A stretch of 14,222 bases of DNA from assembly GCA_046758845.1 (NCBI GenBank), contig JBHIBA010000091.1:1-14222 (forward strand), read 5' to 3'. The first letter of the stretch is position 1. The number at the start of each line of letters is the position of its first letter. Under the pieces are notes generated by a model. That model did no database searches. It saw only the letters and a program-made list of their open reading frames with translations, and was not told where the DNA came from. This DNA is from JBHIBA01 sp046758845. Lineage in GTDB: Bacteria; UBA8248; JACPRG01; G963555815. Below, one piece after another: positions 1-7,313 of the stretch. The translations under genes were made by a program, and so were the position numbers.

Positions 1-1647
1 GAGCGGGTCTTCTATAAGGCCGGCGGGACGGCGCGCCCTTACCTTTTCGGGCTGAAGCGCGAAGGGCTGGGTGACATCCGCTTTTATGTCAGGGGCTACG
101 AGCGAAACGGGAACAGCCTCTTCCGGTACGCCCTCGGCGGAGGCGACATTGTCGCTCCCAAGGGCGCCAACGTCTTCGAGCGGTGGCGCGGGATCGACCA
201 CCCCCTGGACCAAAACGCCACGCGGGTTGGGGGGACCCTCACACTGGGCCCCTTCGGTCCCGTGACGCTGACCAGCGATCTCGCCTATGAGGCTTTCTCC
301 AGCGACGCCCCGATCCTCACAATCGCCGACCTGGTGGCGCTGGGAGCGGGCGGGTTGAAGGCCTCCACCAAAACGATCAACTTTATCGCGGACACCTCGA
401 AGCTCATCAGCCAGAGCCGGCTCCAGGCCGTCTTTGGCTGGTTCCAGGTCACGGGGGGCTACGGATTCGTCACCGTCGATCAGGACAACTTCAGCCAGCG
501 CCTCAGGGACAACAGCTACAATCAGGGCCGTGTCGATACCCATACGGCCTATTTGTCGCTGGACGGAAATCCCCTTCCCAACGTCTCCGTCAACGTTTTC
601 AGCCGCTATGAGCAACGCTCCAACCTCCAATCGTTCCCCGTCCCCGGATTTCTGGACTTCACGACCGAGGCGAAGCTCATAGATCCTCACGTTTCCGAGC
701 TCCGGCGGCTGCGGGTGGGCGCCGACGTTTTGGTGCGGACGCCCTTTTACCGGACCAATGTGCGGGGCGGTTGGGTCTACTACCATGGGGACAGGGATTT
801 TGACTTCGGCGTAAGCGCCGAAACCATTGATCGGCAGCGCACGCTCTACACACAGGATTCAAGAAGCCACACCTTCTTTGTGGAGGCCTCCGCCAGACCC
901 CTCCGCGGACTCAGGGTCCGTGTCAAGCCCTCGTTTACATTCGCCGATGAAACCGCGCTGCTGTCGGAGCCCACGGAGCGTCAGGCAGTCCGTGCTTCTT
1001 TCAACTATTACCTCCCCCTGCTCATGGGGACGACTCTGTCCGGCTTCTACCAGCTTGAACACAAGGAGAACGACGACAAGAGCTACATCCAGGGTCTTCT
1101 CACGAGCACGACCCGAGTCAAGCAGGAATTCGAATCGATGGCTCACTCCGCGGGGATCGCCCTCACCCTCGTTCCATCCCCCGACACGACCGTTGTCCTG
1201 AATTACACCTACAACAACCTCGATCACGACCACGATTTCATTCGGTCCGACCTGAGGCGGTTCACCCCCTCCGCCACGACAGGCGTGCTCTTCAGGCAGG
1301 AAGAGGCGTCGAACTACAACGTAAGCGTCCAATCGGCGACGGCGGCCGTCAGCCACCAGTTCCTCCCGGGCCTGAGCGCCGCGTTGGCCTACACCCAGGC
1401 ATGGGTTATTGGCGACACCGCCAGCGGCGGGCTGGCGGCTTCTCTGGGAAGGCTGGGCAACCGTCTCGATAACGTCAACCACACCGTGACTCTGGACGGC
1501 TCTTTTTCGATCACCAAGGCCTTGAGCGTCCAGGGCCAGTACATCTTTGACGACTACAACGACGATGTCGATGGTAGCCTCAGCGCCACCACCCATTCCT
1601 GGCTGATGGCCTTCAGCTATCGATTTTCTATGCAGGGGCGGAAATAG
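1..1647 (+). CDS. Outer-membrane beta-barrel protein, 3' part (MtrB/PioB-like porin candidate)
   Basis: The frame is open from the first base to a TAG at 1645-1647, giving 548 residues with the true start outside the window. The translation is dominated by amphipathic strands of alternating hydrophobic and polar residues with many aromatics (for example VSVNVFSRYEQRS, TNVRGGWVYYHGD, TTVVLNYTYNNLDHDHDF, LSVQGQYIFDDYNDD). They are joined by short Asp/Asn/Gly-rich loops, as expected of a large transmembrane barrel. The last strand is SWLMAFSYRF followed by a short SMQGRK tail, so the terminal aromatic of classical porins lies six residues from the end. No heme motif is visible. The neighbouring cytochromes and quinone-linked complex make an MtrB/PioB-type sheath for a multiheme cytochrome the best specific guess, but this rests on context and fold. 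A general porin or another barrel is possible. The barrel assignment is fairly secure and the family is not. Confidence 0.72.
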   Translation, partial: ERVFYKAGGTARPYLFGLKREGLGDIRFYVRGYERNGNSLFRYALGGGDIVAPKGANVFERWRGIDHPLDQNATRVGGTLTLGPFGPVTLTSDLAYEAFSSDAPILTIADLVALGAGGLKASTKTINFIADTSKLISQSRLQAVFGWFQVTGGYGFVTVDQDNFSQRLRDNSYNQGRVDTHTAYLSLDGNPLPNVSVNVFSRYEQRSNLQSFPVPGFLDFTTEAKLIDPHVSELRRLRVGADVLVRTPFYRTNVRGGWVYYHGDRDFDFGVSAETIDRQRTLYTQDSRSHTFFVEASARPLRGLRVRVKPSFTFADETALLSEPTERQAVRASFNYYLPLLMGTTLSGFYQLEHKENDDKSYIQGLLTSTTRVKQEFESMAHSAGIALTLVPSPDTTVVLNYTYNNLDHDHDFIRSDLRRFTPSATTGVLFRQEEASNYNVSVQSATAAVSHQFLPGLSAALAYTQAWVIGDTASGGLAASLGRLGNRLDNVNHTVTLDGSFSITKALSVQGQYIFDDYNDDVDGSLSATTHSWLMAFSYRFSMQGRK

Positions 1648-1970
1648 GGGTAAGTCGCCGGTCGCCTGGAGGTGCGGGGGAGGTCTCGTTTCGCTGGGCT
1701 CCAGCGGCCCCCCATCGAAGTTGGGACTGCGAGCGCCTTCCTGCGGTCACAGGCTCAGCCTGAGCAGCCAGGATCAAACGCCCTCGGCAAAAGAAGACCC
1801 GCCCAGAACACGAAAGGGAGGGTGATCTGCCTCATAGTGCAATTGGCGCAGATCGCCTAATTTAACATAAGTGTGTCAGGTCGCGTCGGCCAAAAGCCCC
1901 CCTTGTAAACCAGCGGGATCGGGAAAAGGGGAGGGGGGGTTCTACCGGACCCCTGGACCGGGGGTGTGAA
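1648..1970. other. 323-base gap between barrel gene and cytochrome operon
   Basis: I see no convincing gene here. A 62-codon open frame at 1672-1860 has no family features and no good ribosome site. The stretch contains a small inverted repeat at 1753-1765 (GCTCAG-C-CTGAGC), a 10-bp stem with one G-U pair at 1821-1857, and a purine-rich G-tract at about 1921-1938. The stem is followed by an AT-rich run, TAATTTAACATAA (1858-1870). This gap is the natural place for the barrel gene's terminator and the promoter of the operon starting at 1971, but no pair of -35/-10 boxes stands out. Confidence 0.5.
1821..1857. repeat. Imperfect inverted repeat / hairpin in the intergenic gap
   Basis: GGTGATCTGC at 1821-1830 can pair with GCAGATCGCC at 1848-1857, giving ten base pairs including one G-U around a 17-base loop. 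An overlapping alternative pairs GGCG (1845-1848) with CGCC (1854-1857) and is flanked by AATT on both sides. An AT-rich run follows. It could be a weak terminator for the upstream barrel gene or an operator for the cytochrome operon; the sequence does not decide between these. Confidence 0.35.
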
Positions 1971-2471
1971 TTGAGGTTTCCCTCGCGAAAGCACATCGCC
2001 CTCGGGAGCGCCGGAATCGTCGTGGTTCTCGGTTTGCTTCTGTGGGCGCGCCCAGCGCCCCCGACCCTTCAGCCCATTTCATTCAATCACAAGGTCCATC
2101 CGCTGGGGTGTCCATTCTGCCACCGGTCCGTCCAGCGGCTCTCTTCGGCCGGCCGGCCGGCCCTGGCGACCTGCGCGCCGTGCCACCAAGCCCTGAAGCC
2201 GAGAACAGAGGCCATGCGGAAGCTGAAAGATCACGTGGACCGGAATGAGGAGGTGCCCTGGATACGGATCTACCGGGTTCCGGCACACGTGTACTTCTCC
2301 CACCGGCGCCACGTCGCGGCGGGCGGGCTGGGTTGTGAGACCTGTCACGGAAACGTGAGCAAATTCACCAAGCCCGTGTCGCGGCCGGTGGTCGAGCCGA
2401 CGATGAACAACTGTATTGCATGCCATACCAGGAAAAAGGTTTCCACCGATTGTAACGCCTGCCATCGCTGA
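1971..2471 (+). CDS. Membrane-anchored pentaheme cytochrome c (ActA/QrcA-like subunit)
   Basis: This 166-residue protein probably transfers electrons on the periplasmic face of the quinone-linked complex encoded just downstream. It has one N-terminal hydrophobic helix (about residues 9-26) with no clear cleavage site, so it is probably a membrane anchor. Five heme c attachment motifs follow: CPFCH (47-51), CAPCH (68-72), CETCH (122-126), CIACH (148-152) and CNACH (161-165). Segments ISFNHKVHPLGCPFCH and VYFSHRRHVAAGGLGCETCH carry the F-(S/N)-H-x2-H pattern of cytochrome c7/c3-type multiheme proteins, in which upstream histidines supply distal ligands. The start is TTG at 1971, preceded by a G-rich tract at 1960-1964. 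No in-frame ATG or GTG lies close upstream, so the start is less certain than the rest. Five hemes match ActA of alternative complex III better than the hexaheme QrcA. It is the first gene of the six-gene operon. Confidence 0.88.
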   Translation: MRFPSRKHIALGSAGIVVVLGLLLWARPAPPTLQPISFNHKVHPLGCPFCHRSVQRLSSAGRPALATCAPCHQALKPRTEAMRKLKDHVDRNEEVPWIRIYRVPAHVYFSHRRHVAAGGLGCETCHGNVSKFTKPVSRPVVEPTMNNCIACHTRKKVSTDCNACHR

Positions 2472-2484
2472 GAGGACGGAAAGA

Positions 2485-2505
2485 ATGAGGCGATCATCCC
2501 GATGA
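2485..2505 (+). other. Possible six-codon leader ORF overlapping the oxidoreductase start
   Basis: ATG at 2485 opens a frame encoding MRRSSR, and its TGA at 2503-2505 overlaps the ATG of the oxidoreductase gene at 2502 as ATGA. A GGACGGAAAGA purine stretch lies just ahead of it, whereas the downstream gene's own ribosome site (GAGG at 2487-2490, 11 bases away) is poor. Translational coupling through this minicistron is possible, but such a short ORF could easily be chance. Confidence 0.2.
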
Positions 2506-4973
2506 AAGTGAACCGGCGGACTTTCATGCAGTTGATGGGCCTTGGCGCCGTGGCAGTGGGCAACCCCCTGTCCGGATGCACGTCGCCGGAAATGCCTCCC
2601 CCAACGGATTGGCCCAACCGCGAGGAGACGTGGATCTCGACCGTCTGCCGGAAGTGCCCGGGCGGCTGCGGTCTGCGTGTCCGGCGGGTGGACGGCCGTC
2701 CCGTGAAACTGGAAGGCAACCCGTTCCATCCCATCAACGCCGGGACCCTCTGTCCGAAGGGACACGCCCAACTCCAGCAGCTGTACAGTCCGGATCGAAT
2801 CCGCCAACCCCTGAAGCGGGTCGGCAAGGGGGGGAGCGCCGGTTGGAAACCCATCGCGTGGGATGAGGCGCTTCAGACCGTGGTCTCCGCCCTGCGGCGT
2901 TTGCGTGAGGCGGGTCGGCCAGAAAGGCTCCTGATCCTTGGAGGACAGTACCGGGGAGTTCGAGACGAAATCTGGACCCGTTTCGCCACTGCTTACGGAA
3001 CCCCCAACTATGTACGCGCCCGTTGCCTGGTTCCAGAACGCGCACCCCTCGCCCACCAATTGATGACCGGGATCACCTCCCCGATTGCCTATGACCTGCC
3101 CCGGGCCGGTACAGTGCTCTCTTTCGGTTGCAACCTTCTCGAGTCCTGGCTCTCTTCGGTTTATCAGATTCGGGCCTACGGCCACATGCGACAGGAGCGG
3201 CCTCACGACCGGGGGATCTGGATCCAAGTGGACCCGCGCCTCTCAGTGACGGCCTCCAAAGCCGACCAATGGATCCCCATTCGCCCCGGGACGGACGGTG
3301 CTCTCGCGTTGGGGATATCCCACGCACTAGTCCGAGAAGGACTATACAACCGCAAGTTTGTCGAGCGCTATACCTTCGGGTTCGACGACTGGGAAGACGA
3401 GGAGGGGCCTCACAGCGGCTTCCGTACTTACGTCCTTCGCCAATTCAGCCTCCCACGAGTCTCTCGGATCACCGGAGTCCCGATAGAGACCATCATCGGA
3501 CTGGCGCGCACCATTGCCGGGCGCGGTCCAACCCTTGTCCTCGGGGAGCGTGGACCGCTTTTCCATCGAAATGACCTGTACACCCGGATGGCGATTCACG
3601 CGCTCAACGGTCTGTTGGGAAGCCTCGGCGTTCCCGGGACCCTCTTGGAGAACGATCCCGTTCCCCTGACCCCCTGGGAAGACCCGGAGCTGGACGAGGT
3701 GGCCCGCCAGGGGCGGCGCCGAGGGCGAGTGGACGGTGCGGGCGAGGGCATTCATTTCCTGGCCGATGACGCCTCTCAGAATTTGCCGGAGCATCTGCTG
3801 GCAAAGCGGCCCTATCCCATCGAGGTGTGCGTCCTTTACCGGACCAATCCTCTTTTCTCTCAGCCTGCATCTGCGAACTGGGCCAAAGCCCTGCGGTCGA
3901 TTCCCCTAGTCGTCAGCTTCTCTCCCTTCCTCGACGAGACGGCCGCTGGGGCGGACCTGATCCTGCCCGACCATTTGGACCTGGAGGCGTGGCAGGACGA
4001 TGTCGTGACGCACCTGGGCGCCTTCTCCGCCTACAGTGTTGGCCGGCCAGCCATTCCTCCTCTGCACCAGACGCGGGACGCGGTCGAGGTCATCCTGGCG
4101 ATGGCCAGAGGGATCGGGGGGGCGGTCGCCAAGGGGTTCGACTGGGACAGCGTCGCGGATCTGATTCGTAACCGCGCGCGGGGACTGTATGCGGCGGGAA
4201 GAGGCAGCGTGGTGGGAGATCCAGTCCGGGGAGCTTTCGAACAAGTTCTGGAGCGGCAAGGTATCAGGACGGAGCCGTTTAAGAATTTCGATGGCTTCTG
4301 GGAGGCGCTCTTGGAGCGCGGTGCCTGGTGGGACGCCCCACAGTCGCGGCTTTACGGTCCTCCCCGGTTTCAAACGCCCTCAAAGAAATTCGAATTCTTT
4401 AGCCAGACCCTTCGCAATCGCTGGCGGGCCGCCGAGAGGGGCCACCGTCGGCTGCAACCAGGAAGCCGGCGGAACCTGGCTCGGGCATTGGCCGAGACCA
4501 TGGGCCTGCAAGGCCGCGGAGACGACCTCTTCCTGCCCCACCTCGAAGAAGGGTCCCTTCCCGCCTCCAGTCCAGAGCGCGAACTCTTGCTGGTCACCTA
4601 CAAGCTCATGAGTCAGGGCAGGGGAGGCACGGCCAACCAACCGTGGTCATTGGAGTACTTGGCGACCCACCTGCCGGAGCGTTGGGACAGCTGGATCGAG
4701 ATCAATCCCCAGACTGCGCGGAACTTGGGGATCCTCGATAGAAGCGAGGTCGTTGTGGAGTCCTCCACGGGCCGGCTCAGGACCCGCGCCAGGCTCTACG
4801 GGGGTGTCCCCCCGAACGTGGTGGCCATGCCCTTTGGGCTGGGCCACGAACGGTTGGGTCGCTGGGCGCGCGGGCGCGGGGCGAATCCCAACCGCATCCT
4901 TGAAGAGGTGCCCGATCTCGCTCGGGGGTTTGGCCTGTGGTCGGCGACGCCGGTCCTCATTCGGAGGGCATGA
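2502..4973 (+). CDS. Tat-exported molybdopterin oxidoreductase (CISM catalytic-type subunit)
   Basis: This 823-residue protein belongs to the DMSO-reductase/complex iron-sulfur molybdoenzyme superfamily. Residues 4-10 (NRRTFMQ) form a twin-arginine motif, followed by a hydrophobic stretch and a lipobox-like LSGC ending at Cys26. It is probably exported folded and may be lipid-anchored in the periplasm. Cys49, Cys52, Cys56 and Cys84 (C-x2-C-x3-C-x27-C) match the N-terminal [4Fe-4S] site of this superfamily. The usual W-K-P-I-(A/S)-W-D-E-A segment follows at 115-123. Cys175 (YVRARCLVPERA) lies where Psr/Phs-type enzymes carry the cysteine that binds molybdenum; this placement is made by eye. 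The last ~130 residues form the dinucleotide-binding domain, including GLGHERLGRWARGRGANP. In alternative complex III and Qrc the equivalent subunit is considered to lack molybdenum. Here the site may be intact, with unknown substrate. The following FeS, NrfD and cytochrome genes mark it as part of a membrane complex. Confidence 0.9.
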   Translation: MKVNRRTFMQLMGLGAVAVGNPLSGCTSPEMPPPTDWPNREETWISTVCRKCPGGCGLRVRRVDGRPVKLEGNPFHPINAGTLCPKGHAQLQQLYSPDRIRQPLKRVGKGGSAGWKPIAWDEALQTVVSALRRLREAGRPERLLILGGQYRGVRDEIWTRFATAYGTPNYVRARCLVPERAPLAHQLMTGITSPIAYDLPRAGTVLSFGCNLLESWLSSVYQIRAYGHMRQERPHDRGIWIQVDPRLSVTASKADQWIPIRPGTDGALALGISHALVREGLYNRKFVERYTFGFDDWEDEEGPHSGFRTYVLRQFSLPRVSRITGVPIETIIGLARTIAGRGPTLVLGERGPLFHRNDLYTRMAIHALNGLLGSLGVPGTLLENDPVPLTPWEDPELDEVARQGRRRGRVDGAGEGIHFLADDASQNLPEHLLAKRPYPIEVCVLYRTNPLFSQPASANWAKALRSIPLVVSFSPFLDETAAGADLILPDHLDLEAWQDDVVTHLGAFSAYSVGRPAIPPLHQTRDAVEVILAMARGIGGAVAKGFDWDSVADLIRNRARGLYAAGRGSVVGDPVRGAFEQVLERQGIRTEPFKNFDGFWEALLERGAWWDAPQSRLYGPPRFQTPSKKFEFFSQTLRNRWRAAERGHRRLQPGSRRNLARALAETMGLQGRGDDLFLPHLEEGSLPASSPERELLLVTYKLMSQGRGGTANQPWSLEYLATHLPERWDSWIEINPQTARNLGILDRSEVVVESSTGRLRTRARLYGGVPPNVVAMPFGLGHERLGRWARGRGANPNRILEEVPDLARGFGLWSATPVLIRRA
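4963..4968 (+). promoter_or_regulatory. Ribosome binding site for the FeS subunit
   Basis: GGAGGG lies five bases before GTG at 4974, inside the end of the preceding gene. It supports GTG as the start, directly abutting the TGA stop at 4971-4973. This arrangement favours translational coupling of the two subunits. Confidence 0.7.
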
Positions 4974-5726
4974 GTGAGCAAGTCGACAGCGGAGAGAGAA
5001 CGGGGAGCCAGGGGACGAAGAAGCCGCCCCCATCGCTTCGGCATGGTGATCGACCTCGATAAGTGCACCGGCTGCCAGGCCTGTGTCTTGGCCTGTAAGG
5101 TCGAGAACAATGTGCCTCCGGTTCCTCCCCCCGACGGGATCCGGGGACGTACGATCAGCTGGATGGACATCGTGACCGAGGTCGAGAGGACGTATTCTGA
5201 CGTGCGGCTGAAATTCTACCCCCGCCCGTGCATGCATTGCGACGACCCGCCCTGCACCAAGGTCTGCCCGGTCCACGCAACTTACAAAGACGAGGACGGG
5301 ATCATCGCTCAGATCTACGCCAGGTGCATCGGCTGCCGGTTCTGCCTCGTGGCCTGTCCCTATGGCGTCAAGTCGTTCAACTGGTACGACTACCGGACGC
5401 CTGAGGAGAGACGCCGTCCCCACAATCCCGATGTCTCCACTCGTCCCCGGGGCGTGGTGGAAAAGTGCACCTTCTGCCATCACCGCCTGCAGAAGGCCAA
5501 GGAGCGCGCCCGGGCCGAGAACCGACCCCTCCGCGAGAAAGACTATCAGCCGGCCTGCGCCGAGAGCTGTCCTGCGGGGGCCATCTTCTTCGGCGACCTG
5601 AACGACCCGGACAGCAAGGTCAGCCGCCTCAGTCGCAGTCCGCGCGCCTACCGGCTCCACGAAGAACTGGGCACTCGGCCCAAGGTCATTTACCTCTCGG
5701 AAGAGAAACGCCATGTCATCGAGTGA
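4974..5726 (+). CDS. Four-cluster ferredoxin-like electron-transfer subunit (PsrB/QrcC/DmsB type)
   Basis: This 250-residue iron-sulfur protein should relay electrons between the molybdopterin-type subunit and the membrane subunit. Sixteen cysteines fall in the four groups typical of the family: 31/34/37/41 (CTGCQACVLAC), 86/89/94/98 (CMHCDDPPCTKVC), 118/121/124/128 (CIGCRFCLVAC), and 165/168 with 195/199 (CTFC...CAESC). These are enough for four [4Fe-4S] clusters, although related complexes can have one [3Fe-4S]. There is no signal peptide, as expected for a partner carried across the membrane together with the Tat-tagged catalytic subunit. The basic first 20 residues precede the start of the fold at FGMVIDLDKC. 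It starts with GTG directly after the upstream stop, and its end overlaps the NrfD gene by 14 bases. In alternative complex III the corresponding domain is fused to the catalytic-type subunit (ActB); here it is separate, as in Qrc and Psr. Confidence 0.94.
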   Translation: MSKSTAERERGARGRRSRPHRFGMVIDLDKCTGCQACVLACKVENNVPPVPPPDGIRGRTISWMDIVTEVERTYSDVRLKFYPRPCMHCDDPPCTKVCPVHATYKDEDGIIAQIYARCIGCRFCLVACPYGVKSFNWYDYRTPEERRRPHNPDVSTRPRGVVEKCTFCHHRLQKAKERARAENRPLREKDYQPACAESCPAGAIFFGDLNDPDSKVSRLSRSPRAYRLHEELGTRPKVIYLSEEKRHVIE

Positions 5727-7050
5727 GACCCCACGGCAGGGGGACGGAGCGCTCTTTGAGCCCATCGGTCGGACGACCTCCGCTTATTATCTGACCGTGG
5801 CGGGGCTCCTTCTCTTGGTCGGGTGGGGAGTGGCCTCTTATGTCTATCAGTGGGTTTACGGCTTGGGCGTCACGGGTCTTAACCGTCCGGTGGCTTGGGG
5901 ATTTTATATCACGAACTTCGTTTTCTTCATCGGCATTAGCCATGCGGGGACGCTCATCTCGGCCATCCTCCGTCTGTCCCATGCCGAGTGGCGCAGGCCC
6001 ATCACGCGGATGGCGGAGGTCATCACGGTGGTCGTCTTGGGCATCGGGGGCATGAACATCCTGGTGGACCTGGGCCGGCCCGACCGGGCGCTGAACGTTC
6101 TTCTGCAAGGGCGCTACCAGTCCCCCCTTCTCTGGGACGCCACCAGCATCTCGGCCTATCTGACCGCCAGCACCATCTACCTCTGGCTTCCCATGATCCC
6201 CGATCTGGCCATGCTGCGGGACCGGGGCCGAAGGTGGCGGTGGCTCTATGGTGTTCTGGCCCTGGGGTGGACCGGCACGGAGCGGCAGCACCGCGTCTTG
6301 AACCGGGCGGTCGCCATCATGGCCGTCATGGTCATTCCGATCGCGGTCTCGGTACACAGTGTGGTGAGCTTTGTTTTCTCCATGACGCTCCAGCCTGGGT
6401 GGCACAGCACAATTTTTGGGCCGTATTTCGTTGTGGGGGCCATCTTCAGCGGCATCGCCGCGCTGATCATCACCATGATCGTCATCCGGCGCATCTATCA
6501 CCTGGAGCGTTATCTGAAACCGGTCCACTTCCGAAACCTGGGAACCCTCCTCCTTCTCATGTCGTTGCTCTGGTTCTATTTCACCTTTGCGGAGTACTTG
6601 ACGGGTTATTACGGCAACGAGCCCGAGGAAGTGGGGATTATGTGGTCCAAGTTCAACGGCCCGTTTGCTCCCTTTTTCTGGGGCATGGTGATCGCGAATT
6701 TTGTGGTCCCCGTTCTTGTCCTCAGCTTCTGGCGAACGATCCCGGGCACATTCATCGCCTCGGTGACGGCCCTCATCGGGATGTGGGTGGAACGATACAT
6801 CATCATCGTCCCGACCTTGTCTCATCCCCTGCTGCCGCAGGATGTATGGGCCTATCTTCCATCGATCATCGAACTGGGGGAAACGGTGGGCAGCTTTGCG
6901 CTGTTCGTCCTGATGTTTGCGGTCTTCATCAAGCTCTTCCCGATCATCTCCGTTTGGGAAATCCAGGAGGGGCGTGAAGAGGCCCTGGAGGTGACCACGA
7001 AGCGGATCCTCAGCTACTTGCCGGACGAATCGCTACAGGGGCAGACATGA
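5713..7050 (+). CDS. NrfD-family quinone-interacting membrane subunit (ActC/QrcD-like)
   Basis: This 445-residue polytopic protein is the probable site where the complex exchanges electrons with the membrane quinone pool. About ten hydrophobic helices can be drawn (near residues 26-48, 62-88, 98-119, 146-165, 197-224, 235-259, 275-298, 318-341, 345-366 and 390-412). The segment from 57 to 87 contains NRPVAWGFYITNFVFFIGI followed by SHAGTLISAILRL, with His77. This closely follows the conserved pattern of ActC, PsrC and QrcD. A second conserved stretch is LVDLGRPDRALNVL (118-131). Length fits the long ActC/QrcD branch rather than the shorter NrfD proper. ATG at 5713 lies inside the end of the FeS gene, with GGAAGAG just upstream, and the stop overlaps the next start as ATGA. 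This family has no heme b. Whether it oxidises quinol or reduces quinone cannot be read from the sequence. Confidence 0.93.
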   Translation: MSSSETPRQGDGALFEPIGRTTSAYYLTVAGLLLLVGWGVASYVYQWVYGLGVTGLNRPVAWGFYITNFVFFIGISHAGTLISAILRLSHAEWRRPITRMAEVITVVVLGIGGMNILVDLGRPDRALNVLLQGRYQSPLLWDATSISAYLTASTIYLWLPMIPDLAMLRDRGRRWRWLYGVLALGWTGTERQHRVLNRAVAIMAVMVIPIAVSVHSVVSFVFSMTLQPGWHSTIFGPYFVVGAIFSGIAALIITMIVIRRIYHLERYLKPVHFRNLGTLLLLMSLLWFYFTFAEYLTGYYGNEPEEVGIMWSKFNGPFAPFFWGMVIANFVVPVLVLSFWRTIPGTFIASVTALIGMWVERYIIIVPTLSHPLLPQDVWAYLPSIIELGETVGSFALFVLMFAVFIKLFPIISVWEIQEGREEALEVTTKRILSYLPDESLQGQT

Positions 7051-7313
7051 GCACAGAGCATCCGATCTCTCCGAGTCCAGACCCTCCCTCCATCCGATGG
7101 GCCCAACGGCTCATCCTGGGCCTGTTTTTTGCCCTCGTTGGGGGGATTGTTGTGTGGATCGTCCACCTCATTCGGCTCTCCTGGCGCCTGCGGGATGTCC
7201 CCTCTGCCTCCGTCGGCATCTCGCTGGTTGCCATCCCCGTCTTCTTAATCCTGCTGGGAGTTGTGAACTACGTCTTTTGGGGACTGCGAAGGGGCGGAAA
7301 GGAGAACCGGTGA
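7047..7313 (+). CDS. Small two-helix membrane protein of unknown function
   Basis: This 88-residue protein starts at an ATGA overlap with the NrfD gene, with CAGGGG a few bases upstream. Its own stop at 7311-7313 overlaps the start of the tetraheme cytochrome, so it is embedded in the operon. The N-terminal ~17 residues are polar and proline-rich. Two hydrophobic helices follow (about 18-42 and 57-80), joined by a basic loop (RLSWRLRD), with a basic C-terminus (RRGGKENR). The charge pattern suggests both tails face the same side, but the basic loop makes the topology ambiguous. No cysteine, heme motif or recognisable domain is present. Alternative complex III has small accessory membrane subunits, and this could be an analogous assembly or anchoring subunit for the neighbouring cytochrome. 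That role is inferred purely from position; I do not recognise the family. Confidence 0.8.
   Translation: MSTEHPISPSPDPPSIRWAQRLILGLFFALVGGIVVWIVHLIRLSWRLRDVPSASVGISLVAIPVFLILLGVVNYVFWGLRRGGKENR
7299..7304 (+). promoter_or_regulatory. Ribosome binding site for the tetraheme cytochrome
   Basis: AAGGAG lies eight bases before ATG at 7313. It fixes the start there, or at the in-frame GTG at 7310, and argues against the far-upstream extension of the frame, which overlaps the small membrane protein. Confidence 0.7.

Noticed and set aside
1672..1860. A 62-codon plus-strand open frame in the gap after the barrel gene
   Set aside because: It has no ribosome site, domain or plausible composition, and it ends inside the inverted repeat.
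2079..3227. A 382-codon open frame on the minus strand across the cytochrome and oxidoreductase genes
   Set aside because: It lies opposite two clear genes with heme and FeS motifs, shows no domain, and is typical of antisense frames in GC-rich coding DNA.
4647..5765. A 372-codon minus-strand open frame opposite the oxidoreductase and FeS genes
   Set aside because: The plus strand encodes conserved cysteine clusters throughout; the minus frame has no recognisable feature.
5716..6825. A 369-codon minus-strand frame opposite the NrfD gene
   Set aside because: It is very rich in Asp, His, Arg and Pro, which is the expected antisense reading of a hydrophobic membrane protein.
7097..7312. N-terminal extension of the tetraheme cytochrome frame
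   Set aside because: It overlaps the small membrane protein in another frame, and the AAGGAG at 7299-7304 with the hydrophobic leader places the start at 7313.
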